NCBI GenBank assembly: GCA_963807355.1
Contig: CAWEBX010000018.1
Location: forward strand, 8,212 to 72,211
Reading direction: 5' to 3'
DNA from: Nitrobacter sp963807355
Lineage (GTDB): Bacteria; Pseudomonadota; Alphaproteobacteria; Rhizobiales; Xanthobacteraceae
Length of the DNA stretch: 64,000 bases
The stretch's first letter is position 1; the number at the start of each line of letters is the position of its first letter. The translations under genes were made by a program, and so were the position numbers. The notes under the pieces are model-generated. The model was not told where the DNA came from and ran no database searches. It saw only the letters and a program-made list of their open reading frames with translations. This document shows, piece by piece, positions 13,897-22,466 of the stretch.

Positions 13897-15024
13897 TCAA
13901 TCCTTGGCTTTCCTGTCTTTCTTATCTTTGTCCTTTCCGTCCTCGAGATTCTTTTCTTTCTTGTTCTCTTTCCTGCGATTGGTGTAGCGCGCGTTGCCAA
14001 GGCCGGTACCGATGGTCAATACGCCCCAGCGTTTGACATTCTGCATGTAGGGCGTTTCGCTCAGGCCTTGCACCACGCCGTCGTTATGCATGAGCACGGT
14101 AGTGTCGTGACCGCCGATCTCCGGAATGGCCTCGATCAGCAAACCCGGCAGGTTGAACCTGCTGCTCTCCCAGTTCCCCGGAAGATTCTGCGCGCCTTTC
14201 TCGATCGATCCGTCCTCCTCGATTACGCCCGGACAGGAAATGCCGATGAAAGGCGCGAGCTTTAGCCCCTGTTTTTCCGCCTGCGAAATGAGGTCCTTCA
14301 GCATCTTCGCAAGTCTCTTCACCGCGCTCTCGCGGGTCGGCTCGTCGTCGGCATGGCGCCACAGCTCGGACTTCCACACCCCGGCCTTGGACAGGTCGGC
14401 AGCCTTCTTCCATTTCGTTTCAACCACTCCACAGCGGATGTTGGTGCCGCCGATATCAACCGCCAGAATGCTGTCGAACGCCTCGAAGATCCAGGAGGGC
14501 GCCAGATGCAGGCAGCCGATCAGCCCGGCTTCGTCGGGGTCGAAGCGAATCGGAATCAGGTGGATTTTGTGACCCTCGCTTTTCAGCAACAGGTCGGCGC
14601 GAGCGATTGCGATCTCGCCGACACGGCTTTTGCGAAAGCCGCCGCCGACCACGATGCATTCGGTGTCAGTCCAAGCCTTGGTCTTGAGGAAGCGCCCGGT
14701 CACATAGGCCAGTTCCTGCGCGAATTCCTCGATCGCGCCGTGCACCAGCGCCGCGGCCTCGATGTCATCGCCGACCAGCGTCTGATCGAGCGATCCTTTG
14801 CCGATCTCGGCGGATGGGGTCTTGCCGAGAGGATCGTCGCCGTTTATCTTCAGCGGTTTGCGCAGGTCGTCGAGAATTTTCCGGAAAGCCCCCCTACAGG
14901 CGCGGTCACCGAGAAAACCCTCCTCGTCCTTTAACTCGATGTTGTAGCTGTCTACGTCCACGGATGGCAGCCGCAGAACGCCGTGCTTGCCGATGCCCGC
15001 GATGCTTGCATTGCCTTCGGCCAT
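13897..15024 (-). CDS. ROK-family sugar-kinase-like protein with circularly permuted motif order
   Basis: The protein has 375 residues from ATG 15024 (AGGGG five bases upstream). The ROK fold normally opens with the phosphate loop D-x-G-G-T and closes with a G-G-G helix motif. Here the order is reversed. Residues 122-136 carry E-C-I-V-V-G-G-G-F-R-K-S and 162-175 D-P-D-E-A-G-L-I-G-C-L-H (the usual C-terminal part). Then I-L-A-V-D-I-G-G-T-N-I-R-C-G starts at 186, with S-C-P-G-V-I at 263, H-N-D at 313-315 (catalytic Asp region) and T-I-G-T-G-L-G at 337. The zinc motif (G-H-x9-C-x-C-G) is missing and the C-terminus is a Lys/Glu/Asp-rich tail. Both lobes appear complete, so it may be an active kinase. 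The substrate is unknown. Confidence 0.8.
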   Translation of the reverse strand: MAEGNASIAGIGKHGVLRLPSVDVDSYNIELKDEEGFLGDRACRGAFRKILDDLRKPLKINGDDPLGKTPSAEIGKGSLDQTLVGDDIEAAALVHGAIEEFAQELAYVTGRFLKTKAWTDTECIVVGGGFRKSRVGEIAIARADLLLKSEGHKIHLIPIRFDPDEAGLIGCLHLAPSWIFEAFDSILAVDIGGTNIRCGVVETKWKKAADLSKAGVWKSELWRHADDEPTRESAVKRLAKMLKDLISQAEKQGLKLAPFIGISCPGVIEEDGSIEKGAQNLPGNWESSRFNLPGLLIEAIPEIGGHDTTVLMHNDGVVQGLSETPYMQNVKRWGVLTIGTGLGNARYTNRRKENKKEKNLEDGKDKDKKDRKAKD

Positions 15025-15360
15025 TGCGCCCCTGCTGTTGTTGGTATCCCTGCAGATAACGGTGCGGGAACCGGATGGTTGCAACGGCCCGGTCAAATCG
15101 TCGCAGCGCCGGCCGCTCGCGCGGGCCGATTCCAAGGGTACATCGATCGAATCCCACTGGAATCAGCGGGCTATGCACCCCCAACGCAGTGCGCCGCCCG
15201 GCCGGACAATCGGAGCATTGACCTTCCAGTTAACAACCGCGATACCGCTGTCTGGCGCCGCAAAAGGTTTGATGCTTACGTTCGGCGCAGACTGCAAACC
15301 ATTTTCAGAAGACCCAGTTTTTCACGCCGCGTCGTTTCCGACCTATCAGGGCAATTCATT
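15025..15360. other. Divergent intergenic region
   Basis: It separates the minus-strand ROK gene from the plus-strand exported-protein gene and should carry both promoters. The frame is open from 14983, but residues before 15361 have no signal-peptide character and overlap the ROK start. No clear promoter pair is seen. Confidence 0.4.
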
Positions 15361-18176
15361 GTGGGATTTTCTTACCGGAGCTGTTTGCTCGTAGCCGCCT
15401 GCACATTCGGATTTGCCGGTTCAGCTCTTGCAGCTGATCTCGCCGGTACTTGGCAAGGCAATTATTCATGCGGCGCAAACCGCGACATTGCCTTCACGCT
15501 CGACCTGCAACAGTCGGACGCCAAATTCGAAGGCACTTTCCGTTTCGCTGTGCCACAAGCGCGCGACAAAGGCGGCGCTTACAAAGTCAGCGGCAGCATC
15601 GATGCCAAGGGCGGGTTTACTTTCGTGCCGCGCGACTGGATCGAGCGCCCCAGCGGCTATACCGCGATCGGACTGGTTGGGCGCCTGCGCGACAATGGCC
15701 TGATGATCGAAGGTACCATGCCGGGCTGCGGCGGCATTGGCGACAATTTTACCGCCACGCGCAACACCGCAGCGGCGCCATCGGGTAACGCCGCGGCCGC
15801 GAATACGCCCGTCACCAAACCGCAACCGCCCAGTGGCGGCAAGCTTCAGGGACAATGGCGAGGCACCATAACGTGCACGGCGAAGCGGCGCGAACCCGAG
15901 ACGCACGACGCGCAGGCCGACATCGTTCAGGACGGCGACCAACTGGCTGCGATATTTCGATTTAAAGCACTGAACAAGGCACGCCCCGGCGTTGCCGAGA
16001 CCGCCGAACAGACCGTCGTTGCCACCGGCCATGCAGACGGCAATCAGGTGAAATTTGACGCTGGTTTGGTAGTCGAGGGAAATCCGCGGTTCTCTTTCAG
16101 GATTGACGACGCGCTGCTCGATCCATCGGGCAAACAGCTGGCCGGCAACGTGACGGCGTCCGACTGTCAACAGATCAAGCTTGAACGACACGGCGAGAGC
16201 AAGCCCATCGCGTTCAACGCCAACATGGTTGGCGTCTGGACCTACGCCGGCCGCAGCCATACCGACCTGACGATGTCGTTTAGCAACGATGGCTTCGCCG
16301 AATTGTTCGCCTCCATGCCCGACGATCAACCGCCTGCCGCGCGCGACCGGCTGCGGCGCGTGCTGGTGCCGCTGTACGTCAACGATCATCGGACCATTCT
16401 CATGGTGGCCGGAACTCGTGAGGCCACGGGAATATTTCGGCCCGAAGGTAGCGGTCCGCAGTATCATGTGCTGTCGCGGGCGCGCGCTTTCATTATATCG
16501 ACCGTCGGTGACAACCTGTCTCTCGTGCCGGTGTTGAGCACGCGGGATATCTGGGAAGCGCCTGGGGGCGATGCACAGACTTCGCTGCGCAAGCCGCCCA
16601 ATGAAATGCTGCTGACGCGTGCCGACCCAACCTTGCAGAAGCAACTCGACGCGGGGCGAACGCCACCGGTCAAGCTGGCGGATGGTATTGGTGGGCTGCT
16701 TGCCGCCGCGCCTTCGCGCCAAGATCAATGCACGGTGTTGCGAAACTGGATCGCGCCATTCGTCGCCAGCACCGACCTCAATCGCATGAGCCTCGATGCC
16801 GGCACACGCGTGATCATGGATGCCTTCGCCAATAAAGCATTCGTTCCGGTGTTCGGCTTGCAATTTGCGGAGATGCAGGAGACGCAACGGCGCTCGATCT
16901 GGGAGTTGATGCAGACCCATTGCATCCGCGCCATGAAAATCCAGTCGCTCAACAATCTGGTGGTTACCAACCCGTTCTTGAATGAGCGCCACTTCGTCGA
17001 CATCGCCTCGCTGTTGTCCAACCGCGCCGAGGCGGACAAGTGGTTCGACGACATGGTCCAGACGGTCGGTAGGCTGCCGCTCGAGCGGCAGCGCTGGAAC
17101 GTATTGCCGCGATCGGCAAGGAGGCGGCGAGCCGCTACAACGACGTCGCACCGGCGCGGAAAGCTGCTTTCGAGGACAGCCTCAAGACCAAGACGAATCA
17201 GGTGCTCGTGAGCGTTTTCAACCAGGATCTGAAGTCGCTGATCGCCGCCGACGACAGTCTTGCAACATAAAGTAACCTGTCGGACTTGCTCGGCACCATC
17301 CAGAAGTCGTCGCTGCCGCAAGAACGGCGGCAAGTTCTTGTGCAGCAAGCGGCGCCGAAAGCGAATGCGATTGCGCAGCCGCTCTACGTCAGGGCGGCCG
17401 CGCAGGCCGAGGCGGCACCGCAATCGATCGATGGACTCGCCGCCATCCGGCGTATCTGGGCCGAACTCGCGCCGGTGTCGCGCATGATGGCGGCGCATTT
17501 CACGCCCGACCGCGACGGGCTGTTGCGCGCCGTGTCGGCCCGCGAGCGCACTCTGTTGGACGACACCGCGATCCAGCAGGCGTTCCGGACGGCGATGCTG
17601 GCGGTCAAACCGGCGGGCGACCCGGAGACCAGCGTGCGCAACGAAGCGTTGAAACATGTCGACGCCCGGACCATCGACGACGGACCGGGCGCGATCGGGG
17701 CGTATCAGACCGCCGTCAACGACGGCGTCGCGCGCGCGGAAATGCGGCTGATCGATTTCAGCGAGGGCAGCGCCCTGGCCGAGCCTGGCGAGCCGACCGC
17801 GGAAGACATCTTCCTGCTGGTCAACCAGCGGCTGACCAAGGCCAATCAAGCAATTCGCGACCTAGAACGGCAATGCCTATCCGGCGGCTACCGCAACGAC
17901 CCGGTCCTGGGCATCGAGTGCCTGCAAATCCTGGCGCTGACCGGCGGCAAGGGCGGTATGCGGGTGCGCCTGACCGCCTTCAAGAAAATCAGTTGCGCCA
18001 AGGATGCCGGCCAGAGCCGCTATCGCTGCCTGTTCTCGGTCTCTCATACCAGCAACAGTCCGGCGATCACAGGGCGGATGGGGCAGCTTTTCTCAGCGCC
18101 CGGCGTACGAGACAGCCTGTTCATCCGCAACACCGACGGCTGGACAATGGTCAGCGGAGGCCGCGATTCCCGATGA
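15361..18176 (+). pseudogene. Large exported protein of unknown function, interrupted by a frameshift and a stop
   Basis: GTG 15361 begins V-G-F-S-Y-R-S-C-L-L-V-A-A-C, a signal peptide ending S-A-L-A-A-D. Two repeated lipocalin-like segments follow (L-A-G-T-W-Q-G-N-Y-S-C at about 30; L-Q-G-Q-W-R-G-T-I-T-C at about 165), then V-G-V-W-T-Y-A-G near 290. Near 17085 one base seems missing (GAG-CGGCAGCG). The next frame continues sensibly (A-A-L-E-R-I-A-A-I-G-K-E) but meets TAA at 17268. The same frame continues from 17271 to 18176 with helical, Ala-rich sequence. A parental protein of about 937 residues is implied. Two lesions favour a real pseudogene, but the frameshift alone could be an error. 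No family is recognised. Confidence 0.6.
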
Positions 18177-18244
18177 GCGAAACTTGGTGCAGCAATAGCG
18201 CCGCGCGTCGGATCGCACCGATCCGATCGCGCCAGAACGTGACA

Positions 18245-19117
18245 ATGAAGCAGCCAGCGGCGCGAACTCACGTCGGCACCATGGCGAGCCTGACCTTGGC
18301 AATCTTGCTTGCCGCCCCCTCGCACGGAGTCGCGAAGCAGCTCGTGCCGGCGCAATTTCAGGGTGTCTGGCAGAACATGGAAGGCAAGACCGGCGTCTGC
18401 AAACAGGCCGACTGGGGCACCGCCGCGCAGACCGATACGCATATCCGCATCAGTCCGGAATCCGTCGATTATCACGAAACGCAGTGCCGTTACACGTCGA
18501 TCCCGACCTCGAAGGCTGATAGCGGCAGCGGTGCGATCCGTCTGACTCTCGCCTGTCGCGGCGAAGGCGAGACGTGGTCGGCGACCGAAATCTGGCAACT
18601 GCAAAAGATCAACGAGCAGTCCATGTTGCTGATCGCCTCACTGAACAGCAAGCGCCCGTACATTTTCGCCTATCAGCAGTGCGTTGCGGCCGCCAATGGC
18701 ATAGCGCCGTCGGGCAGCGGCGCGTCGTCGCCCGCGAACGCCCCGCCGGCCAAGTCGATTGCCGCCGCCAGCCTGCCCTTGCAGCGCGGATATTATGTCG
18801 CCAGCGACACCCCCTGCGGTCAGGCATCCAACGCCACGCTGCAATTGCTTCGCCGCGGCGGCATCGGCGCGGCCCGTACGCTCTGCGAATTCAAGGCGAT
18901 CGAGCAGACCGGCCCGACCAGCTACCGCGTGCGGGAATCCTGCAGCGAACTCGGCAGCACGACCGTCGCCACGGAGACTGTCAGCTACGAGATCGCAAAC
19001 GACCGCAGCTTCACGACCCGACGCGCAGACGGCGCCGACTATAACGCCCGCTATTGCGTCCAATCCAGCCTTCCAAGCCCTTGGCGCGATAACGATATTC
19101 GCGGGCTCATCAAATAG
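18245..19117 (+). CDS. Exported hypothetical protein, 290 aa
   Basis: ATG 18245 is chosen, though 18281 (M-A-S-L-T-L-A-I-L-L) is also possible. Neither has a strong ribosome site. A signal peptide ends near H-G-V-A-K. The mature protein has two similar halves, each with a pair of Cys: Q-F-Q-G-V-W-Q-N-M-E-G ... C-R-Y-T-S-I, and L-Q-R-G-Y-Y-V-A-S-D-T-P-C ... C-E-F-K-A-I. They are joined by an Ala/Ser/Pro linker. The halves look like small periplasmic beta domains. It lies just after the broken exported gene, so the two may have formed a unit. Function is unknown. Confidence 0.7.
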   Translation: MKQPAARTHVGTMASLTLAILLAAPSHGVAKQLVPAQFQGVWQNMEGKTGVCKQADWGTAAQTDTHIRISPESVDYHETQCRYTSIPTSKADSGSGAIRLTLACRGEGETWSATEIWQLQKINEQSMLLIASLNSKRPYIFAYQQCVAAANGIAPSGSGASSPANAPPAKSIAAASLPLQRGYYVASDTPCGQASNATLQLLRRGGIGAARTLCEFKAIEQTGPTSYRVRESCSELGSTTVATETVSYEIANDRSFTTRRADGADYNARYCVQSSLPSPWRDNDIRGLIK

Positions 19118-19202
19118 GCGGCCGTCAGGCGAGCGCGCTTGCCAGAATGGCCGAAAATCCGCCAAATCCGGCATTTTCGCCGGCATTTGCCGGGCGGTTG
19201 CC

Positions 19203-19230
19203 TTGACTCCCTTCGCTGGGCCACTATAAA
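19203..19230 (+). promoter_or_regulatory. Promoter of rplU-rpmA
   Basis: TTGACT (19203-19208) and TATAAA (19225-19230) are separated by 16 bases. This gives a near-consensus housekeeping promoter and a leader of about 150 bases before rplU. Confidence 0.7.
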
Positions 19231-19339
19231 GCCGCCAACCGGCGCAGGGTGTTTCCCGCGCCGCTTGTTTTTGCGCGGCCGGCAGGCCTTCGCCCCGAGC
19301 GCGCGGAAACGATATTAGCCCATGCGACTGAACAAAAAG

Positions 19340-19364
19340 CCGGCCCGGACCTGTCCGAGGCCGG
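19340..19364 (+). promoter_or_regulatory. Strong hairpin in the rplU leader
   Basis: CCGGCC-CGGAC pairs with GTCCG-A-GGCCGG, with one bulged A and a tight loop, ending about 11 bases before the GAAGGA ribosome site. It is placed where ribosomal-protein leaders fold for feedback control, but such control of L21 is not shown here. Confidence 0.5.
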
Positions 19365-19388
19365 GATCGAACACGAAGGAATAAAACG

Positions 19389-19919
19389 ATGTTCGCAGTC
19401 ATCAAAACCGGCGGCCGGCAGTATCGTGTCGTTCCGGATGATGTACTTGAGATTGGCAAGATCGCCGGCGAGGTCGGGACGATCGTGCAGCTTGGCGAGG
19501 TTCTGGTGCTGGGCGGCGACACGCCGGTGCTTGGCGCGCCCACCGTGGCAGGCGCCTCGGTTGCGGCGGAAGTGCTGCAGCACAAGCGCGGTCCCAAGGT
19601 GATCGCATTCAAGAAGCGTCGTCGGAAGCATTCGAAGCGCAAGCGTGGTTATCGCGACGAAATCACGATGCTGCGCATCACCGAGATTCTGGCTGACGGT
19701 AAGACTCCGACAATCGGGCCGCGCCCGAAGAAGGAAAAGGTCGTCAAGCCTGCCGAAGGCGAGGGTAGCGACGAGGCACCGAAGGCCGCGACGAAAAAAG
19801 CCGATTCTAAAAAGACATCCGCCAAGAAAGCTGCTGCCGCCGCTCCGGCGAAGGAGGCTCCGGCAAAAAAGGCTCCGGCTAAGAAGCCCGCTGCCAAGAA
19901 GGCGAGATCCGACGATTAA
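19389..19919 (+). CDS. rplU: 50S ribosomal protein L21 with a long basic tail
   Basis: The protein has 176 residues. The L21 core (1 to about 100) shows M-F-A-V-I-K-T-G-G-R-Q-Y-R-V and the RNA-binding F-K-K-R-R-R-K-H-S-K-R-K-R-G-Y-R. It binds 23S rRNA near L20. After residue 100 comes a tail of about 75 residues of Lys, Ala, Pro and Ser (P-K-A-A-T-K-K-A-D-S-K-K-T), much longer than E. coli L21 (103 residues) but known in Bradyrhizobium relatives. GAAGGA precedes the start. It is the first gene of the rplU-rpmA unit. Confidence 0.97.
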   Translation: MFAVIKTGGRQYRVVPDDVLEIGKIAGEVGTIVQLGEVLVLGGDTPVLGAPTVAGASVAAEVLQHKRGPKVIAFKKRRRKHSKRKRGYRDEITMLRITEILADGKTPTIGPRPKKEKVVKPAEGEGSDEAPKAATKKADSKKTSAKKAAAAAPAKEAPAKKAPAKKPAAKKARSDD

Positions 19920-19934
19920 GAGCAATTAAAAATC

Positions 19935-19967
19935 TCCGTGAGAGAAAATGAATGATTTTGTCACGGA
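19935..19967 (+). promoter_or_regulatory. Hairpin between rplU and rpmA
   Basis: TCCGTGA (19935-19941) pairs with TCACGGA (19961-19967), and AAAAT/ATTTT extends it inside. There is no T-tract. It may be a processing site or a partial attenuator between the two genes. Confidence 0.5.
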
Positions 19968-20004
19968 AATGATCTAGAGATACGGACGAAGTTGGAGACG
20001 GGCG

Positions 20005-20277
20005 ATGGCTCACAAAAAGGCAGGCGGTTCTTCGCGGAATGGACGCGATTCGCACGGCAAACGCCTTGGAATCAAGGCGTTCGGCGGCGAGCGCGTGATT
20101 CCCGGTAACATCATCGCCCGCCAGAGGGGGACCACCTGGCATCCCGGCCTTAATGTTGGCATGGGCACTGACCATACCCTGTTCGCCAAGGTCGAAGGTC
20201 GCGTCGCGTTTCGCGTAAAAGCCGGCGGCCGCACTTTCGTATCGGTCCTCCCGATGACGGAAGTCGCAGCCGAGTAG
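20005..20277 (+). CDS. rpmA: 50S ribosomal protein L27
   Basis: The protein has 90 residues, starting M-A-H-K-K-A-G-G-S-S-R-N-G-R-D-S with the typical G-I-K-A-F-G-G-E and R-Q-R-G-T-x-W-H-P-G motifs. Its flexible N-terminus reaches the peptidyl-transferase centre and helps position the P-site tRNA. The N-terminus begins directly with A-H-K-K, so there is no Firmicutes-type cleavable extension. It is co-transcribed with rplU. Length is normal for the family. Confidence 0.97.
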   Translation: MAHKKAGGSSRNGRDSHGKRLGIKAFGGERVIPGNIIARQRGTTWHPGLNVGMGTDHTLFAKVEGRVAFRVKAGGRTFVSVLPMTEVAAE

Positions 20278-20414
20278 ACGGTGGATGACATCACGTCCGC
20301 CGGTACCTGTTGAACCGGTGGGGCATTGATGGCTCCAAGGGGGAGGCGGGAAACCGGCCTCCTTTTTATTTTGCGCTCGCATGAAGGCTTGCGTTCGCAT
20401 CACGGAGCCCGACC

Positions 20415-21017
20415 ATGCTGCAGGACATGCCCATCCCGACGCCCTTGCTGCGCGATCGGCGGACGTTCGCGCTTGAGACCGAGCGGTTGACGCTGCGCAA
20501 GCCGGCCCATGCGGACGCCAGGGTCATTGCGGCGCTTGCTAACGACCGTCGCATCGCGGAGATGGCGCGCCGTCTGCCACATCCTTATACGCTGGATGAC
20601 GCAGTTCGCTTCGTCGAAGCCGTCGCGTGCGATAGCCGCGAGATGGTGTTTCTGGTCGAGCACCATCATGTGCCGGTCGGAGTAGCTGGCGTTGATTGGA
20701 GTGAGCCAGATGCGCCTGAACTGGGCTATTGGTTCGGCGTGGATTATTGGGGCCGGGGCTTCGCCACCGAGGCCGCGCGCGCGGTGATCGACTACGCCTT
20801 CGAGGAGTATAACGTCGATCGCATGGTCTCCGGCGCGCGTGTGGTCAATCCGGCCTCGCGCAACGTGCTGGAGAAGTGCGGCTTCCAGTGGACCGGCGTC
20901 GAACTGCACCGAATCAGAGCGCTCGGCTCGTCCACGCCGATCGATCGTTTCCGCCTGTCCAGGAGCGTATGGTCGTCGCTGAAGCATTGGAATAGTGCCG
21001 CTCGTCGTGAACGGTGA
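20415..21017 (+). CDS. GNAT acetyltransferase, RimJ/RimL type
   Basis: The protein has 200 residues from ATG 20415, supported by GGAG eight bases upstream. The N-terminal E-T-E-R-L-T-L-R-K-P-A-H-A-D-A is the standard RimJ/L opening. The region L-G-Y-W-F-G-V-D-Y-W-G-R-G-F-A-T-E-A holds the acetyl-CoA pyrophosphate loop, and S-R-N-V-L-E-K-C-G-F-Q is the conserved C-terminal strand-helix. It probably acetylates a protein N-terminus or a small amine. It is conserved between rpmA and obgE in this bacterial group, but its substrate is unknown. Confidence 0.85.
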   Translation: MLQDMPIPTPLLRDRRTFALETERLTLRKPAHADARVIAALANDRRIAEMARRLPHPYTLDDAVRFVEAVACDSREMVFLVEHHHVPVGVAGVDWSEPDAPELGYWFGVDYWGRGFATEAARAVIDYAFEEYNVDRMVSGARVVNPASRNVLEKCGFQWTGVELHRIRALGSSTPIDRFRLSRSVWSSLKHWNSAARRER

Positions 21018-21089
21018 CATCTGAAAATCTTGCGGAACGGCATGCCGTCTTTCTGTCAAAGCAGGAGCTTGAAGTCTTTCCGCTTGTGA

Positions 21090-21197
21090 CAGAATCAGAC
21101 GCGTAGCTCTATGAGTTTGATTCGACGCGTTTTCTTCACGCGAACCGGCATCCACTCTGGAGTCAAACCCGAGGACACGCTTCGTTCGAAAGCGCTT
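21090..21197. repeat. Dispersed palindromic repeat, family A
   Basis: It contains AATCAGACGCG...CTCTATGA, ACGCGTTTTCTTCACGCGAA, and TTCGAAAGCGCTT. An inner GGAGTCAAACCCGAGG segment is shared with the copy at 40855. It lies between the GNAT gene and obgE. Confidence 0.75.
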
Positions 21198-21283
21198 CAT
21201 CTGACGATTTCAGGCAGCGGCCGTGATCCTATCACGATGCACAGCCGTTGCCTCGCCAGTCCACCTATCCTACCTAATCGGTT

Positions 21284-22360
21284 ATGAAATTCCTCGATGA
21301 AGCCAAGGTCTATATCCGTTCCGGCGATGGCGGTAACGGCTGCGTGGCTTTCCGCCGCGAGAAGTTCATCGAGTTCGGAGGTCCTTCGGGCGGCAATGGC
21401 GGACGCGGCGGCGACGTCATCGTCGAGGTCGCCGACGGTCTCAACACGCTGATCGACTACCGCTACCAGCAGCACTTCAAGGCCCCGAAGGGCGCTAACG
21501 GCATGGGCTCCGACCGCCACGGCGCCAACGGCAAAGACATCGTGCTCAAGGTGCCGCTCGGGACCCAGATCATCGACGAGGATCGCGAGACGCTGGTTCA
21601 CGATTTTACCCAGCTCGGCGAGCGTTTCGTGCTGGCGGAAGGCGGCAATGGCGGATTCGGCAATGCGCATTTCAAGTCGTCCACTAACCGCGCCCCGCGC
21701 AACGCCAATCCCGGCCAGCTAGGGGAGGAGCGCTGGATCTGGCTGCGGCTGAAATTGATCGCGGATGCCGGCCTCGTCGGGCTGCCCAATGCCGGCAAGT
21801 CGACGTTTCTCTCCAAGGTCAGCGCAGCGAAGCCGAAGATCGCCGACTATCCGTTCACGACGCTGCATCCGCAACTCGGCGTGGTGAATGCGGATGGCCG
21901 CGAATTCGTGCTGGCGGATATTCCCGGCCTGATCGAAGGCGCGCATGAGGGCGCGGGACTCGGCGATCGTTTCCTCGGACATGTCGAGCGCTGCCGCGTG
22001 TTGCTGCATCTGGTGGATGCCAGCGGCGATCATGCGGGCCGCGCCTACAAGATCGTGCGCGGGGAAATGGAGGCCTACGCCGGAACGCTTGCCGAGAAGA
22101 TCGAGATCGTGGCGCTCAACAAGATCGACGCGGTATCGGCCGAGGATTTGAAGAAGCAGCGCGACCGCCTCAAGCGCGCCGCGAAAAAGGTACCGCTGCT
22201 GGTATCAGGTGTCACGGGTGATGGCGTGCCAGAAGCATTGCGCGCGCTTGTCGAGGTCATCGGGCAAGCGCCTGTCTCGGACAAGGCCAAAGGCGCGGAT
22301 GCTTCGGCTGCGCAGGCGATAAAAACACCGGTGGCCCGGGCCAAGCCGTGGTCACTCTAG
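21284..22360 (+). CDS. obgE: Obg/CgtA GTPase
   Basis: The protein has 358 residues. The Gly-rich Obg fold (1-158) contains G-D-G-G-N-G-C-V-A-F-R-R-E-K-F and G-P-S-G-G-N-G-G-R-G-G-D. The G domain has G1 G-L-P-N-A-G-K-S (166-173), G3 D-I-P-G-L-I-E-G-A (211-219) and G4 N-K-I-D (278-281). It binds the 50S subunit and links GTP level to ribosome assembly, stringent response and cell cycle, and is essential in most bacteria. The C-terminal tail is short and Ala/Lys-rich. Position after rplU-rpmA is a conserved arrangement. Confidence 0.97.
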   Translation: MKFLDEAKVYIRSGDGGNGCVAFRREKFIEFGGPSGGNGGRGGDVIVEVADGLNTLIDYRYQQHFKAPKGANGMGSDRHGANGKDIVLKVPLGTQIIDEDRETLVHDFTQLGERFVLAEGGNGGFGNAHFKSSTNRAPRNANPGQLGEERWIWLRLKLIADAGLVGLPNAGKSTFLSKVSAAKPKIADYPFTTLHPQLGVVNADGREFVLADIPGLIEGAHEGAGLGDRFLGHVERCRVLLHLVDASGDHAGRAYKIVRGEMEAYAGTLAEKIEIVALNKIDAVSAEDLKKQRDRLKRAAKKVPLLVSGVTGDGVPEALRALVEVIGQAPVSDKAKGADASAAQAIKTPVARAKPWSL

Positions 22361-22466
22361 GCGATACCCGCGTAAGCAGGAACGATCCCATCGGTATTCC
22401 GCTTTCCTAGCCGCCGCTTTCATGTGATGAAAGCGGCGCTGTCGTTTCGTTTGACCGTCGATTGCC

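Noticed and set aside
14983..15360. N-terminal extension of the exported protein frame
   Set aside because: It overlaps the start of the divergent ROK gene and lacks signal-peptide character. The secretion signal begins at 15361.
15466..17151. Minus-strand open frame of 561 codons opposite the exported protein gene
   Set aside because: The plus strand shows a signal peptide and repeated domains. The minus frame is Arg/His-rich without motifs.
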